Assembly (NCBI GenBank): GCA_035468985.1
Contig: DATISF010000009.1
Span: forward strand, 1-64,000
DNA from: DASVHS01 sp035468985
GTDB taxonomy: Bacteria > Acidobacteriota > Thermoanaerobaculia > Gp7-AA8
Reading direction: 5' to 3'
Length of the DNA stretch: 64,000 nucleotides
The notes below the pieces were generated by a model, which saw only the letters and a list, made by a program, of their open reading frames with translations, ran no database searches and was not told where the DNA came from. The translations under genes and the position numbers were made by a program. Every line of letters begins with the position of its first letter. Positions within the stretch are counted from its first letter, which is position 1. This document shows, in pieces, positions 18,677 to 27,802 of this stretch.

Positions 18677-21216
18677 GACATGACTCCGGCGATCGTGGCG
18701 ACGTCGATCGCTTCCGGCCCTTCGCGCAGGAAGAACGACTCGAACGTCACGGCCGGCACGGGACGGCTGATGAGGTAGCCCTGAATGGCGTCGCAGCCGT
18801 TCTGGCGCAGAAAGTCGCGCTGGTCGTACTTCTCGACGCCTTCGGCCACGGTTCGCAGCCCGAGCTCGCGGGCGATCAGCAGAATGGCCATGACGATCGA
18901 CTTGTCACTCGCTTTCTCCGACAGCTCGCGCACGAAGCTCTTATCGATCTTCACCGTGTCGACCGGGAATCGCTTCAGATAGCTGAATGACGCCTGTCCC
19001 GTGCCGAAGTCGTCGATGGCGATGCTGATGCCGAGGTCGCGAAGCCGGCGAAGCATGCGGATGCCGTGCTCGGTCTTCTGCATGGCCACGCTCTCGGTGA
19101 TCTCGAGCTCGATCAGCTCCGGGCTGACGCAGGCATCGGCGATGCTGCGCTCGAGCACCCCGGTGAAATCGCGTTGAAAGAACTGGCGCGCCGAGACGTT
19201 GATGCCCAGGCGGGGAAGCGTCACACCGAGCTTGCTCCACGCGGCGTATTGCTGACACGACTTGCGCAACACTGCCGCACCGATCGGCGCGATCAGGCCG
19301 GTATGCTCGGCGATCGGGATGAACGCGCTCGGCTCGACGAGCGAGTCCTCGCCGTTCTGCCAGCGGACGAGCGCTTCCACCCCGACGATCTCGCCGGTGA
19401 GCAGCGAGACCTGCGGCTGGTAGTAGACGATGAATTCGTCGCGCTCGACGGCGTTGCGAAGCTCCTGCTCGAGCGACATGCGTCCCAGACCGCGATTGAC
19501 GAGGCGGCTGGAAAGCTGGAACCGGTTTCCCCCGCGCTCCTTGACGCGGTACATCGCACCGTCGGCGTTCTTGATGAGCGTTTCGGCGTCGAGACCGTCG
19601 GTCGGATAAACGGCCACGCCGATGCTCGCGGTGACGTGGAGCTCCTCGCCGTGAACGACGAACGGCGCGGCGATGCGCTCGAGGACCTTCTGGGCGATCA
19701 CCGAGGCGTCCTGTTCGCCGTGAACGTCCGGCATGAGGATCAGGAATTCGTCTCCTCCCACGCGGGCCACGGTATCGCCGCGCCGGATCATGTCGCCAAG
19801 CCTCTGGGCGATGCGGCTCAACAGCTCGTCGCCCGTACCGTGGCCGAGCGTGTCGTTGACCATCTTGAGATCGTCGACGTCGAGGAACATGACCGCGAGC
19901 CGGTTCTGCTGCCGCTCCGCATGCGCGACCGCAACGGTGAGGCGATCGAGAAACAGCGCGCGATTGGGCAGGTCCGTGAGCGGATCGTGGTAGGCCCGGT
20001 AAGCGACTTCTTCCTCGGCGCGCTTGCGATCGCTGATGTCGAGGAGAATGCCCTCCAGCGTCGACCCCGCGCTCGATTCGATCAAGCGAACGTTCTCGAG
20101 CGCCCACACCGACTCTGCATCGCGTCCATGCAGCTCGACTTCCTCGTTCGTGACCACGCCTTCGGCGCGCAGCCGGCGGAGGATGGCTTCTCGATCGCGT
20201 TCGTACGCGTGAGCAATCGTTCCGAGCTGCTCGATGAATTCGGGTGCCGATTCGTATCCGAAGATGCGCGCGCAGGCATCGTTGCAGCTGATGACACGGA
20301 AGTCGGTCGTGGCGATGTACACGCCCGCGAGGTTGCGGTCAAACAGCAGGCGATAGCGCTCCTCGGCCCGCTTGCGTTCCTCCAGCTGCTCGGTCACCTC
20401 GCGCGTGCGCTCGTCGACGCGGCGCTCCAGATCGCGGTTCAGGTTCTCGAGCTCCCAGCGGCCTTCGGCGATGCGGTCGACCATCAGATTGAATGAGCGC
20501 GCGAGCTGTCCCACCTCATCCGCGCTCTGCACGTCGGCGCGTTGAGTGAGCTGACCCTCGGCGATGCGCTCGGTCGTCTCGACGATCCGGCTCAGCGGTC
20601 CCGTGACCACCGTGCTGAGAGCGAACACGAGCGCCACTCCGACCCCGAACGCCAGGAGCGTGACCAGCGCGATCGCGGCGCGGCTGCGGCTGATGTCTTC
20701 GCTGACGTGGCTCGTCGAGAATCCGAGGTAGAGCGTGCCGACGCGCTTCCCGAGCCAGCTGATCGGGGTCCTGGTCACGAAGAGGTCGCCGCTGGGCGTC
20801 AGACCGCCGGCGCTCTCGCGCAGACTGGCGTCGGAGTGCGGGTACAGCAGCGAACCCTCGCTGATCGGCCGCATCGGAATCTGCCGGTAACCGACGTCGT
20901 CGGCGATCAGATCGCTGAAGGTCGTGAACCGGTTGCCCCTCGCGTCCTCCACGACGAGAAACACCAGATCGGGATTTCTCCTCACCGCGGTAAGGGCCTC
21001 GGCCACTGCCGGACGATCGTTTTCCTCGAGCGCGGGCGCGAGTGTCACCGCCGTTGCTTCTCCGAGCGCACCGGCCTTCTGCATCAGCGCGTTCGACGCC
21101 TGCTTCTTCAGCCGCGAAGGGAGGTACATGAAGATCGCGATCGAGATGAGGGCCAGGATCAGGACCATCACCAGCGCCAGCTTCGTCCGGATCGAAAAAC
21201 GAGAGAAAAGCTTCAT
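18673..21216 (-). CDS. GGDEF-EAL cyclic-di-GMP regulator with sensor, HAMP and PAS domains
   Basis: 847 residues from the ATG at 21216, preceded by GGTGGGTGG; a GTG at 21261 is less likely. Membrane helices at about 12-32 and 175-200 enclose a periplasmic sensor region. HAMP follows (about 200-255), then a coiled coil (LERRVDERTREV), PAS (about 285-390), GGDEF (about 400-560) and EAL (about 575-830). VGGDEF and VEALVRW are intact, as are the EAL-domain DDFGTG and KIDKSF motifs, so synthesis and hydrolysis of c-di-GMP are both possible. It converges on the exopolysaccharide operon and may control it, since such synthases are often c-di-GMP dependent. Confidence 0.93.
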   Translation of the reverse strand: MKLFSRFSIRTKLALVMVLILALISIAIFMYLPSRLKKQASNALMQKAGALGEATAVTLAPALEENDRPAVAEALTAVRRNPDLVFLVVEDARGNRFTTFSDLIADDVGYRQIPMRPISEGSLLYPHSDASLRESAGGLTPSGDLFVTRTPISWLGKRVGTLYLGFSTSHVSEDISRSRAAIALVTLLAFGVGVALVFALSTVVTGPLSRIVETTERIAEGQLTQRADVQSADEVGQLARSFNLMVDRIAEGRWELENLNRDLERRVDERTREVTEQLEERKRAEERYRLLFDRNLAGVYIATTDFRVISCNDACARIFGYESAPEFIEQLGTIAHAYERDREAILRRLRAEGVVTNEEVELHGRDAESVWALENVRLIESSAGSTLEGILLDISDRKRAEEEVAYRAYHDPLTDLPNRALFLDRLTVAVAHAERQQNRLAVMFLDVDDLKMVNDTLGHGTGDELLSRIAQRLGDMIRRGDTVARVGGDEFLILMPDVHGEQDASVIAQKVLERIAAPFVVHGEELHVTASIGVAVYPTDGLDAETLIKNADGAMYRVKERGGNRFQLSSRLVNRGLGRMSLEQELRNAVERDEFIVYYQPQVSLLTGEIVGVEALVRWQNGEDSLVEPSAFIPIAEHTGLIAPIGAAVLRKSCQQYAAWSKLGVTLPRLGINVSARQFFQRDFTGVLERSIADACVSPELIELEITESVAMQKTEHGIRMLRRLRDLGISIAIDDFGTGQASFSYLKRFPVDTVKIDKSFVRELSEKASDKSIVMAILLIARELGLRTVAEGVEKYDQRDFLRQNGCDAIQGYLISRPVPAVTFESFFLREGPEAIDVATIAGVMS

Positions 21217-21328
21217 CCACCCACCGGGGGCCCGACCCCGTTGCCAGAAGTCAACACCCACATTTGCAGGGCTGCAATTCTAGGCGATACTGCCACGTTC
21301 GGAGCAGACGTCCTCCGGATCCGATCTA

Positions 21329-23152
21329 ATGCTGCCCTGCTCCCGCATTCGGCCCTTCCGGCCCGTGGTCCTGTTCCTCCTGCTCCCTCTTGCAGCGAAC
21401 GCGGAGACGATCACCGGAACCGTCCGTGACGGGCAATCCGGCACTTCCCTGAAATCGATGGTCGTCGCCGCCTACAACGCGGCCGGCTCGCTGCAGGCGA
21501 ACGCGACCACGGATGTGAACGGCCGCTACGACGTGACCGTTCCAGCCGGATCGTACCGGGTTCTCGCCTACGATCCCGCCGGCGTCTACGCGACCCAGTT
21601 CAACAACGACGCCCCCTCCTTCGAGGAGTCGCCACCGACCCCGGTCAGCGGATCCGCGCCGGTCACCGTCAACTTCGCTCTGCACCGCGGTGGCAACGTC
21701 ACCGGCGGGGTCACGACGAGCGGCGGATTGCGACCGGCATTCACCGTCGCGGCCTACAACCTCTCCGGAACGCGGCGCGGCTTCACGACCACGAACGCAT
21801 CCGGGAGCTATTCGATCGTCCTGCCGCCCGGGACTTACAAGATCGTCACGTACGATGACGCCGGGTCGTTCGCTCCGGCGTTCTTTCGGGACAAACTGAC
21901 GTTCGCCGACGCGGAAATCGTGACGGTCGCGGCAGGGCAGACCGTTCCGAGCGTCGATTTCTTTCTCCAACTCGGAGCCCGCCTGGCGGGAACGGTCACC
22001 GACAACACCGGGGCGCCGGTGGCTAACGCTGTGATCATCGGGTACAGCACGGCAGGATTCCAGATCACATTCGCCATCGCCGCATCCGACGGCCGGTTCT
22101 TCATGACGGTGCCCCCCGGCACATACCGCTTCGTGGCCATCGACCCGGCCTATAAGTTCGCGGCGGGGTACCTCAACGCCGCGTCGTCGTTCGACAGCTC
22201 ACCGGCATTCAACCTGGCCGGCGGCCAGGTGCGCACGGATCTCAACTTCCGGCTCGAGCCGGGAGGACGCGTGGCGGGACGGGTCATCGACGCTGCGAGC
22301 GGCTCAGGCCTTCGCAACATGACCATTGCTGCATACAACAACGATGGTTCTCTCCGAACGTTCGTCAATAGCGACGGGAACGGCGACTTCGTCCTGCTGC
22401 TGCCAGGCGGCGACTTCCGCATCGCCGCGTACGATACGACTCTCGTCTACGCGACCGAGTTCTACTCGCAGTCGAAGAGCTTTGCTGCCGCCACGGCGGT
22501 CGCGACATCGGTCGGCCAGACGGTCACGCTCCAGCCGTTCACGCTCTCGCATGGGGGGCGGCTCACGGGCGCGGCCGTCGATCAGAGCACCGGCGCCAGG
22601 ATCAGCGGCATTGCCATCGCCGCATACGACGGCAACGGTTTCCTCGTGGGAACGTCGCTGACGTTCTCGACGGGCACGTACCGGCTGGTCCTTCCTGCCG
22701 GTGCCTATCGCGTCGTCGCGTACGATCCCCAGCTCCGGTACGCCTCGGCGTTTGCCGGCAGCGCGGCGAATTTCGATTTGATCAGTCCCTTGAACATTGC
22801 TGTCGACGCCGATACGACCCTGAACTTCACGCTGCAGCGCGGAACGCTCGTCACAGGAACGGTCGTCGAAGAGTCGCACGAGCCGGTGCCCGACATCGAG
22901 ATCTACGCTCTCGATCTCAATCAGAATCGGGTGACCAGCGCGATCACGGGCTCCGACGGCTCGTTCCGGCTCTCACTCATTCCCGGGAGCTACAAGTTCA
23001 TGGCGGTCGATCCGAACGGCCGCTATGGCACGTCGTACATGGGCGGCTCCACGTTCTCGTCGGCGGTCACGATCATCGTCGACGCCGCGGGAGCTCCGAA
23101 GCTGACGATGACCGTTCAGCCTCCCGCCCGCCGCAGGGCTGTCCGGCACTGA
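21329..23152 (+). CDS. Secreted protein of tandem carboxypeptidase-regulatory-like beta-sandwich repeats
   Basis: 607 residues. Signal peptide to about residue 25 (ANAET). Six repeats of roughly 90-95 residues follow, each with a G-x-V core start (ITGTVRD, LAGTVTD, VAGRVID, LTGAAVD, VTGTVVE), a central VxAY and a PAGSYRVLAYDP-like end. This is the CarboxypepD_reg/CnaB-like fold seen in surface stalks and adhesins. No LPxTG or barrel domain is present; the end is a basic RRRAVRH. The first codons follow closely on the divergent GGDEF-EAL gene. Confidence 0.82.
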   Translation: MLPCSRIRPFRPVVLFLLLPLAANAETITGTVRDGQSGTSLKSMVVAAYNAAGSLQANATTDVNGRYDVTVPAGSYRVLAYDPAGVYATQFNNDAPSFEESPPTPVSGSAPVTVNFALHRGGNVTGGVTTSGGLRPAFTVAAYNLSGTRRGFTTTNASGSYSIVLPPGTYKIVTYDDAGSFAPAFFRDKLTFADAEIVTVAAGQTVPSVDFFLQLGARLAGTVTDNTGAPVANAVIIGYSTAGFQITFAIAASDGRFFMTVPPGTYRFVAIDPAYKFAAGYLNAASSFDSSPAFNLAGGQVRTDLNFRLEPGGRVAGRVIDAASGSGLRNMTIAAYNNDGSLRTFVNSDGNGDFVLLLPGGDFRIAAYDTTLVYATEFYSQSKSFAAATAVATSVGQTVTLQPFTLSHGGRLTGAAVDQSTGARISGIAIAAYDGNGFLVGTSLTFSTGTYRLVLPAGAYRVVAYDPQLRYASAFAGSAANFDLISPLNIAVDADTTLNFTLQRGTLVTGTVVEESHEPVPDIEIYALDLNQNRVTSAITGSDGSFRLSLIPGSYKFMAVDPNGRYGTSYMGGSTFSSAVTIIVDAAGAPKLTMTVQPPARRRAVRH

Positions 23153-23160
23153 CGACCGGC

Positions 23161-23166
23161 TATAAT
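23161..23166 (+). promoter_or_regulatory. Probable -10 element of the adenylate cyclase gene
   Basis: A perfect TATAAT sits 14 bases before the ATG, which would give a very short leader. The -35 region 17 bases further upstream is weak, and no SD is visible before the ATG. Confidence 0.45.
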
Positions 23167-23180
23167 TCGCCGATCTCGAC

Positions 23181-24839
23181 ATGACCGAACAGCTCCAGGT
23201 GCATTACGTGGATCTCGGCGTGCCGCGAGTCACGGATTTGAAGAGTCCGATCTCCGTCGGCAGAACCGAGGGGAACGATCTGATCCTCAATCATCCATCC
23301 GTGTCGCGAAAGCACGCCCGGTTCGAGCCACGCGACAATCACTGGTGGATCATCGACCTGAAGTCGACCAACGGCGTCAAGGTGAACGGCAACCTGGTCA
23401 CCGAAGCGCAGATCGGCTCGGGCGATGTCATCCACATCGGCTCGGTTCAGCTCGACGTGAAAGTGCTCCCCTCGGTCGATTTCTCGGGCGACTCGATGTT
23501 CGAGAACGCCTCGGGGACGGTGATCCGGCGCATCTCCGACTTCAATTCCGAGTTCGGCCTGGACATGGCCGAGGCGGAAAAAGCGCCACGGCCGCCGTCC
23601 GAGCCCGGGCTGAAGCCGGCTCCGGGCGTCTCCCGCGAAAAGATCTTCCAGGTGCTCGTGCAGGTTGCGAAGGCGATGCTGCAGAGCGAGGACCTCAACT
23701 CGCTGCTCGAGACGGTCATGGACATGATCTTCAAGTACCTCCCCGTCGAGCGCGGATTGATCATCCTGTTCGATGACGAAGGGAACCCGATTCCGAAACT
23801 GACGAAGTTCATCGACGACTCCGAAGCGCAGGACATCCCGATCTCGCGAACGATCCTGAAGATGGTCGCCGAGCAGCAGGTCTCGCTCATGACCTCCAAC
23901 GCCCTGGAGGACGCGCGCCTCCTCGGCGGAAAGTCGATCGCCATCCACGGCATCCGCTCGGCCATGTGCGTTCCGCTGTGGAACCGCAGCCGCGTCATCG
24001 GGGCGGTGCAGGTCGACTCCCGGATCCACATCGGCCGCTTCACCGAGGAAGACCTCGATCTGCTGACGGCGCTGGCGAACTTCGCGGCGGTCGCGATCGA
24101 GCGCGCGCAGCTGAACGAGAAATTCGAGCAGGAGCAGAAGATCCGCTCGAAGATGGAGCGCTACCACTCGCCGGCGGTCGTCGACGAGATCGTGAAGGGC
24201 GTGGTGACGACGGACGAGACCGAGATCCGCAGCGCCGAGGTCTCGATCCTCTTCGCGGACATTTCCGGATTCACGACGGTTTCCGAAACGAAGAAACCGG
24301 AAGAGGTGGCCGAGTTCCTCTCGCACTTCTTCTCGTGCGCGGTGGAGTCGATCTTCGCGTACGGCGGAACGCTCGACAAATTCATCGGCGACGCGGTCAT
24401 GGCGTTCTTCGGCGCTCCCATTCCGCAGGACGATCACGCCGACCGTGCGGTGCTGGCCGGGCTGATGCTGCAAAGGCTGGTCGGAGAGTGGAACGCGGAG
24501 CGTGAAAAGCAGAATCTGCCGCCGGTCCGGATCCGCGTCGGAATCAATAGCGGAGCCGCGGTCGTCGGCAATGTCGGTACCGAAAAGCGCGTCGACTACA
24601 CCGTCCTCGGCAGCTCGGTCAATATCGCCTCACGCCTCGAGAGCGGCGTGGCGAAACCCGGTCAGTGCGTCATCTCCCAGAACACGCTCGACCGCATCGT
24701 CGGCAGTTTCCAGACCGAATCGCTCGGCGAGTTCGCTCTCAAGGGGTTGCAGCAGAAGATGCCGGTTTATGCGGTCACGGCCGCGACCGGGGCGGACGGA
24801 CAGTACGCCCGCGACACGATCCACGCCACGACGAACTGA
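23181..24839 (+). CDS. FHA-GAF-class III adenylate/guanylate cyclase
   Basis: 552 residues, no membrane segment. N-terminal FHA (about 22-95) with ISVGRTEGNDLIL, SRKHA and LKSTNGVKVN. GAF (about 150-320), then a linker helix and a class III cyclase domain (about 345-530). Metal-site aspartates lie in LFADISGFT and FIGDAVMAFFG, and the transition-state asparagine in LGSSVNIASRLE. The FHA suggests control by Ser/Thr phosphorylation, linking it to the kinase island about 9 kb away. Purine specificity cannot be read with confidence. Its TGA stop begins a family-2 repeat. Confidence 0.92.
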   Translation: MTEQLQVHYVDLGVPRVTDLKSPISVGRTEGNDLILNHPSVSRKHARFEPRDNHWWIIDLKSTNGVKVNGNLVTEAQIGSGDVIHIGSVQLDVKVLPSVDFSGDSMFENASGTVIRRISDFNSEFGLDMAEAEKAPRPPSEPGLKPAPGVSREKIFQVLVQVAKAMLQSEDLNSLLETVMDMIFKYLPVERGLIILFDDEGNPIPKLTKFIDDSEAQDIPISRTILKMVAEQQVSLMTSNALEDARLLGGKSIAIHGIRSAMCVPLWNRSRVIGAVQVDSRIHIGRFTEEDLDLLTALANFAAVAIERAQLNEKFEQEQKIRSKMERYHSPAVVDEIVKGVVTTDETEIRSAEVSILFADISGFTTVSETKKPEEVAEFLSHFFSCAVESIFAYGGTLDKFIGDAVMAFFGAPIPQDDHADRAVLAGLMLQRLVGEWNAEREKQNLPPVRIRVGINSGAAVVGNVGTEKRVDYTVLGSSVNIASRLESGVAKPGQCVISQNTLDRIVGSFQTESLGEFALKGLQQKMPVYAVTAATGADGQYARDTIHATTN

Positions 24840-24880
24840 CGAGCCCCCGGCCTCAGCTGGATGGAGCCCCGGCGCTCCAT
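24837..24880. repeat. Palindromic repeat, family 2, at cyclase gene end
   Basis: Begins with the cyclase stop codon (TGACGAGCCCCCGG) and contains a second GGAGCCCCGGC with an ATGGAGC / GCTCCAT inverted repeat. It fills the gap before the signal peptidase gene. Confidence 0.6.
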
Positions 24881-24920
24881 GAGAATGCGGCGAGGCACGT
24901 CTCTCGTTGTACTTCCCTGC

Positions 24921-25511
24921 ATGACGCGACAGAAATCCGCTGTCCGCCTGGTCGCTGAGCCGCTGATCACGGCCGCAATTCTTGCGGTCATCGTGCGCGC
25001 TGCGATCAGCGTTTACGTGATTCCGTCGGCGTCCATGCGCCCGTCTCTCGAGAGCGGGGATCACATCCTCGTGACGCCCTACCGGTTCACCGCCCCGCGG
25101 CGCGGAGATGTCGTCGTGCTTCGCGCTCCGAATGACAACTCCACGCTGCTGGTCAAACGGATCATCGGGCTCCCCGGCGATCTGATCGACAGCCGCTCGG
25201 GACGCGTCCGGCTCGGGCAGCACGCCATCGCCGAGCCGTACCTTCTGAAGCAGGCGGCGACAGGCGACATCCCCCCGCAGATCATTCCGGCCGATTGCTT
25301 TTTCGTCATGGGCGACAACCGTGAGGACTCCGCCGACAGCCGCCGTTGGGGAGCCGTGCCGCGCGACCTCGTCGTCGGCCATGTCCGGATGGTGCTCTGG
25401 TCATCGGCCGGTGGGGCCGGCGAGCGCACGGCCCGGGCAACCACGTTTTCGCCGGAAAAAGCGTCCGCCGGGACATCGCGGCTGAGCCGGTTCTTCAAAT
25501 GCGTTCAATGA
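24921..25511 (+). CDS. lepB: Signal peptidase I
   Basis: 196 residues from the ATG at 24921. In-frame ATGs at 24861 and 24879 lie in or next to a dispersed repeat, so they are less likely. One membrane helix (about 12-33) is followed by nucleophile S38 in PSASMRPSL and general base K79 in LVKRIIGLPGD. The later MGDNREDSADSRRWG block completes the S26A family set. It removes signal peptides at the outer face of the inner membrane. Confidence 0.93.
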   Translation: MTRQKSAVRLVAEPLITAAILAVIVRAAISVYVIPSASMRPSLESGDHILVTPYRFTAPRRGDVVVLRAPNDNSTLLVKRIIGLPGDLIDSRSGRVRLGQHAIAEPYLLKQAATGDIPPQIIPADCFFVMGDNREDSADSRRWGAVPRDLVVGHVRMVLWSSAGGAGERTARATTFSPEKASAGTSRLSRFFKCVQ

Positions 25512-25542
25512 CCTGCTACTCTCACTCGCGCGGAGGTCAACG

Positions 25543-25905
25543 ATGCGACGAACGCGGGATCAGCGTGGTGAGGGGCAATTCGGGTGTCTGGTCGGCCTCG
25601 TCCTGGTGCTCATCGGACTCTTCATCGCTTACAAGATCGTTCCAGTGAAGGTGAGGGCCGCGGAGCTTCGGCAGGAAGTCGTGGATCAGGCCAAGTCCGC
25701 CGGTATGCGCGGCGACGAAAAGATCCTGGCCGCAATCCTCCGGAAGGCGGAAGACAACAATCTGCCGGTCAGCGCCGAGAACGTCACGATCCGTCGGTCG
25801 CAGAATTCGATCAGCGTCGACGTCGACTACACAGTGCCGGTCATCTTCCCCGGTTACACCTACAACATGGAATTTCACCATCACGCGGACAACCCGCTGT
25901 TCTAG
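25543..25905 (+). CDS. Small membrane-anchored protein, DUF4845-like
   Basis: 120 residues: one N-terminal helix (about 14-34) and an external alpha/beta domain (ILRKAEDNNLPVSAENVTIRRSQNSISVDVDYTVPV). It follows the signal peptidase gene by 31 bases; small DUF4845 proteins commonly follow lepB, which supports the assignment. Function unknown. Confidence 0.7.
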   Translation: MRRTRDQRGEGQFGCLVGLVLVLIGLFIAYKIVPVKVRAAELRQEVVDQAKSAGMRGDEKILAAILRKAEDNNLPVSAENVTIRRSQNSISVDVDYTVPVIFPGYTYNMEFHHHADNPLF

Positions 25906-25916
25906 GAGCGCGTCCT

Positions 25917-26129
25917 CTGAGCACGACCATCAAGATTCGCGACAACGGACCGTACGTCGTCGAGGGTGAGTTCCGTCTCGTCGATGCGAACGGACGTGAA
26001 GTGCCGGTCAAGAAAGCGGCGCTTTGCCGTTGCGGCGGTTCGACGACGAAGCCGTTCTGCGACGGCACGCATTCGAAGATCGGGTTCCAGGGCGCAATCG
26101 CCGCAGTCGATGATTTGGAGAAGAAGTAG
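25917..26129 (+). CDS. CDGSH-type iron-sulfur protein (probable CTG start)
   Basis: 70 residues. The 2Fe-2S motif is complete: C-x-C-x2-S-x3-P-x-C-D-G-T-H (CRCGGSTTKPFCDGTH). The N-terminal half (IKIRDNGPYVVEGEFRLVDANG) matches the beta-strand lead-in of bacterial CDGSH proteins. No ATG, GTG or TTG in frame gives a full-length protein. CTG at 25917 lies eight bases after a GGAG and gives the expected N-terminus, so a rare CTG start is proposed. It follows the DUF4845-like gene by 11 bases. Confidence 0.8.
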   Translation: MSTTIKIRDNGPYVVEGEFRLVDANGREVPVKKAALCRCGGSTTKPFCDGTHSKIGFQGAIAAVDDLEKK

Positions 26130-26264
26130 CTAAGCGCTCTCGCCGTCATCATCGGCGAGCTCGAAGATCACATCTTCCCATCCTGTGAGCTCGCGCGGAG
26201 CGACGACAGGCTTGTTCTCGTCGGTATCCAGGATGAAGTCCTCGTCGGCCATCGGCCGGGACAT
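26130..26264 (-). CDS. Small acidic protein of unknown function
   Basis: 40-45 residues; start at ATG 26252, 26264 or 26267. The sequence is acidic (ADEDFILDTDENK, ELADDDGESA) with a central GWEDVIFEL and no membrane segment. It converges on the CDGSH gene with no gap. Acidic composition and a sensible codon pattern support a real gene; nothing indicates its role. Confidence 0.45.
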   Translation of the reverse strand: MSRPMADEDFILDTDENKPVVAPRELTGWEDVIFELADDDGESA

Positions 26265-26373
26265 CATTCAACGGCGATTCCGGGAGTGACGCCGCGTCGA
26301 AGGCCTGCTTGCGCAGAGGTTTACGCCGCGTGCCGGCCGTGACGCACTGTCAAAATCTTCGTGAATTATGCCC

Positions 26374-26402
26374 TTGACAAACGCACCTAGTTGTCCTATA
26401 TT
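26374..26402 (+). promoter_or_regulatory. Consensus sigma-70 promoter of the transposase
   Basis: TTGACA at 26374-26379, a 17-base spacer, and TATATT at 26397-26402, one mismatch from the full consensus. It is far stronger than anything seen before neighbouring genes and lies 26 bases before the transposase ATG. Confidence 0.85.
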
Positions 26403-26427
26403 GCTAGTAGATTGGGACAAGTCCCTT

Positions 26428-27381
26428 ATGCGCAAGATCGAAGCTCTCACCCTCATCCAGATCATGGAGCGTTTCTCCGACGAAGCCACCGCTCGCAATT
26501 ATTTGGAAAAGCTCCGATGGCCGAATGGCGCGGCCTGCCCGAAGTGCGGATGCGCCGAGATCTACAAGCTCACCCCGAAGCCGGACAGCAAGCGGCCGTG
26601 CCGGAAAGGGCTGTACGCGTGCAAGTACTGCCGCAAGCAGTTCACCGTCACGGTCGGCACGATCATGGAGGACTCGCACATTCCGCTGAACAAATGGCTC
26701 GTCGGAATCTTCTTGATGTGTTCATCGAAGAAGGGGATTTCGGCGCATCAGCTGCATCGCATGCTGAAGATGACATACCGCTCCGCGTGGTTCATGTGCC
26801 ACCGCATCCGCTACGCGATGTCCGATCAATCCATGCGAGAGAAGATGTTCGGCGTCATCGAGGTTGACGAGACCTACGTGGGCGGAAAGGTTCGCAAGGG
26901 ATCGTATCTTCGTGAGGAAGAGGCAACCGGCAAGCGGCCCGCGTGGAGCAAGTACAAAATGCCTGTTGTGACTCTCGTCCAGCGCGACGGCAAGGCGCGG
27001 TCCTTTCATATGAAGCGCGTCACAGAGAACAACATCCGCGAGATCCTGAAGCAGCACGTAGATGAAAACTCCGCGATCGTCACCGATGAGGCGAAGGTCT
27101 ACGAGAAGCTGTCAGAGGATTTCGCGAGCCACGAATCCGTCAACCATGGCGCGGGCGAATACTCCCGGCGCGGCAACGTCACGACGAACACGGTCGAGGG
27201 TTACTTCTCGCTTCTGAAGCGCGGCATCATCGGTTCGTTCCATCATGTCAGCGAGAAGCACTTGCATCGTTATCTCAGCGAATTCGATTTCAGGTATAAC
27301 GCTCGGAAACTCAACGATGGCTCACGCACGGAACTCGCGGTCCTCGGCATCGAAGGCAAGCGCCTCAAGTACCGGGACTGA
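26428..27381 (+). mobile_element. IS1595-family transposase
   Basis: 317 residues from the ATG at 26428; a longer frame from 26368 would run through the promoter. An N-terminal zinc ribbon (C37, C40, C65, C68) precedes the ISXO2-type catalytic domain: D147 in VIEVDETYVGGK, D220 in IVTDEAKVY, H240, N254 and E257 in NTVEGYFSLLKRG, then the family FDFRYNAR end. All catalytic residues are present, so it may be active. Codon use is less GC-biased than in the neighbours. No terminal inverted repeats could be found by eye, so the ends of the element are undefined. Confidence 0.9.
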
Positions 27382-27385
27382 TTCG

Positions 27386-27520
27386 GTGCCGCCCAAAGCG
27401 GCACGGAAAAAACCGAAACGCGCAGGACGTCGTCACGATTCGACGACGGTGGCGATCCCGCTTGAATTTGAGGAGGCGGTCAGGGCGATCCTAAGCGTCA
27501 AACCGCCGCCGAAGAAATGA
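27386..27520 (+). CDS. Small basic passenger ORF after the transposase
   Basis: 44 residues from a GTG five bases after the transposase stop; an ATG at 27317 inside the transposase gene is the alternative. Lys/Arg/Pro-rich start and end enclose a short helix (LEFEEAVRAILSVKP). Small ORFs of this composition often follow IS1595-type transposases, from memory of the family. Function unknown. Confidence 0.5.
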   Translation: MPPKAARKKPKRAGRRHDSTTVAIPLEFEEAVRAILSVKPPPKK

Positions 27521-27521
27521 G

Positions 27522-27767
27522 CTACTCGTCGGAGTGCGCCACGGTTTTCAAAGATGAAGGCCAGAACTCTAGACGCGGAATCTTGTACTTGTGCGCGAAT
27601 CGCATGACGAGACGCCGCGCAACCGTATCGCCAGTGATGTAGTGAATTTCCGGCGCCGTGCCTTCTCGCGCGATACGAAATGACCCATCATCGCGATGCT
27701 CAATCGTGAAGCCATTCTTCACGAGCACGACAAAAAATTGATCCTTTGGAACTGGATGCGTGCCCAT
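27522..27767 (-). CDS. HicA-like small protein (putative toxin)
   Basis: 81 residues from the ATG at 27767. PKDQFFVVLVKNGFTIEHRDDGSFRI resembles the dsRNA-binding-like HicA fold (helix, G-F-x4-R-x-x-G-S). The residue after GS, usually the catalytic histidine, is phenylalanine, so activity may be lost or altered. It follows the HicB-like gene with an attenuator-like hairpin between them. The reversed (antitoxin-first) order is found in some hic loci. The assignment is tentative. Confidence 0.45.
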   Translation of the reverse strand: MGTHPVPKDQFFVVLVKNGFTIEHRDDGSFRIAREGTAPEIHYITGDTVARRLVMRFAHKYKIPRLEFWPSSLKTVAHSDE

Positions 27768-27774
27768 GAAAAGC

Positions 27775-27802
27775 AAATCAGCCGCCCTTAGGCGGCTGAT
27801 TT
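27775..27802 (-). terminator. Attenuator-like hairpin between the HicB-like and HicA-like genes
   Basis: AAATCAGCCGCC pairs perfectly with GGCGGCTGATTT around a four-base loop. The loop holds the TAA stop of the HicB-like gene. On the minus strand a TTTGCTTTTC tract follows, so it should terminate part of the transcript before the HicA-like gene and hold its expression below that of the partner. Confidence 0.75.
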
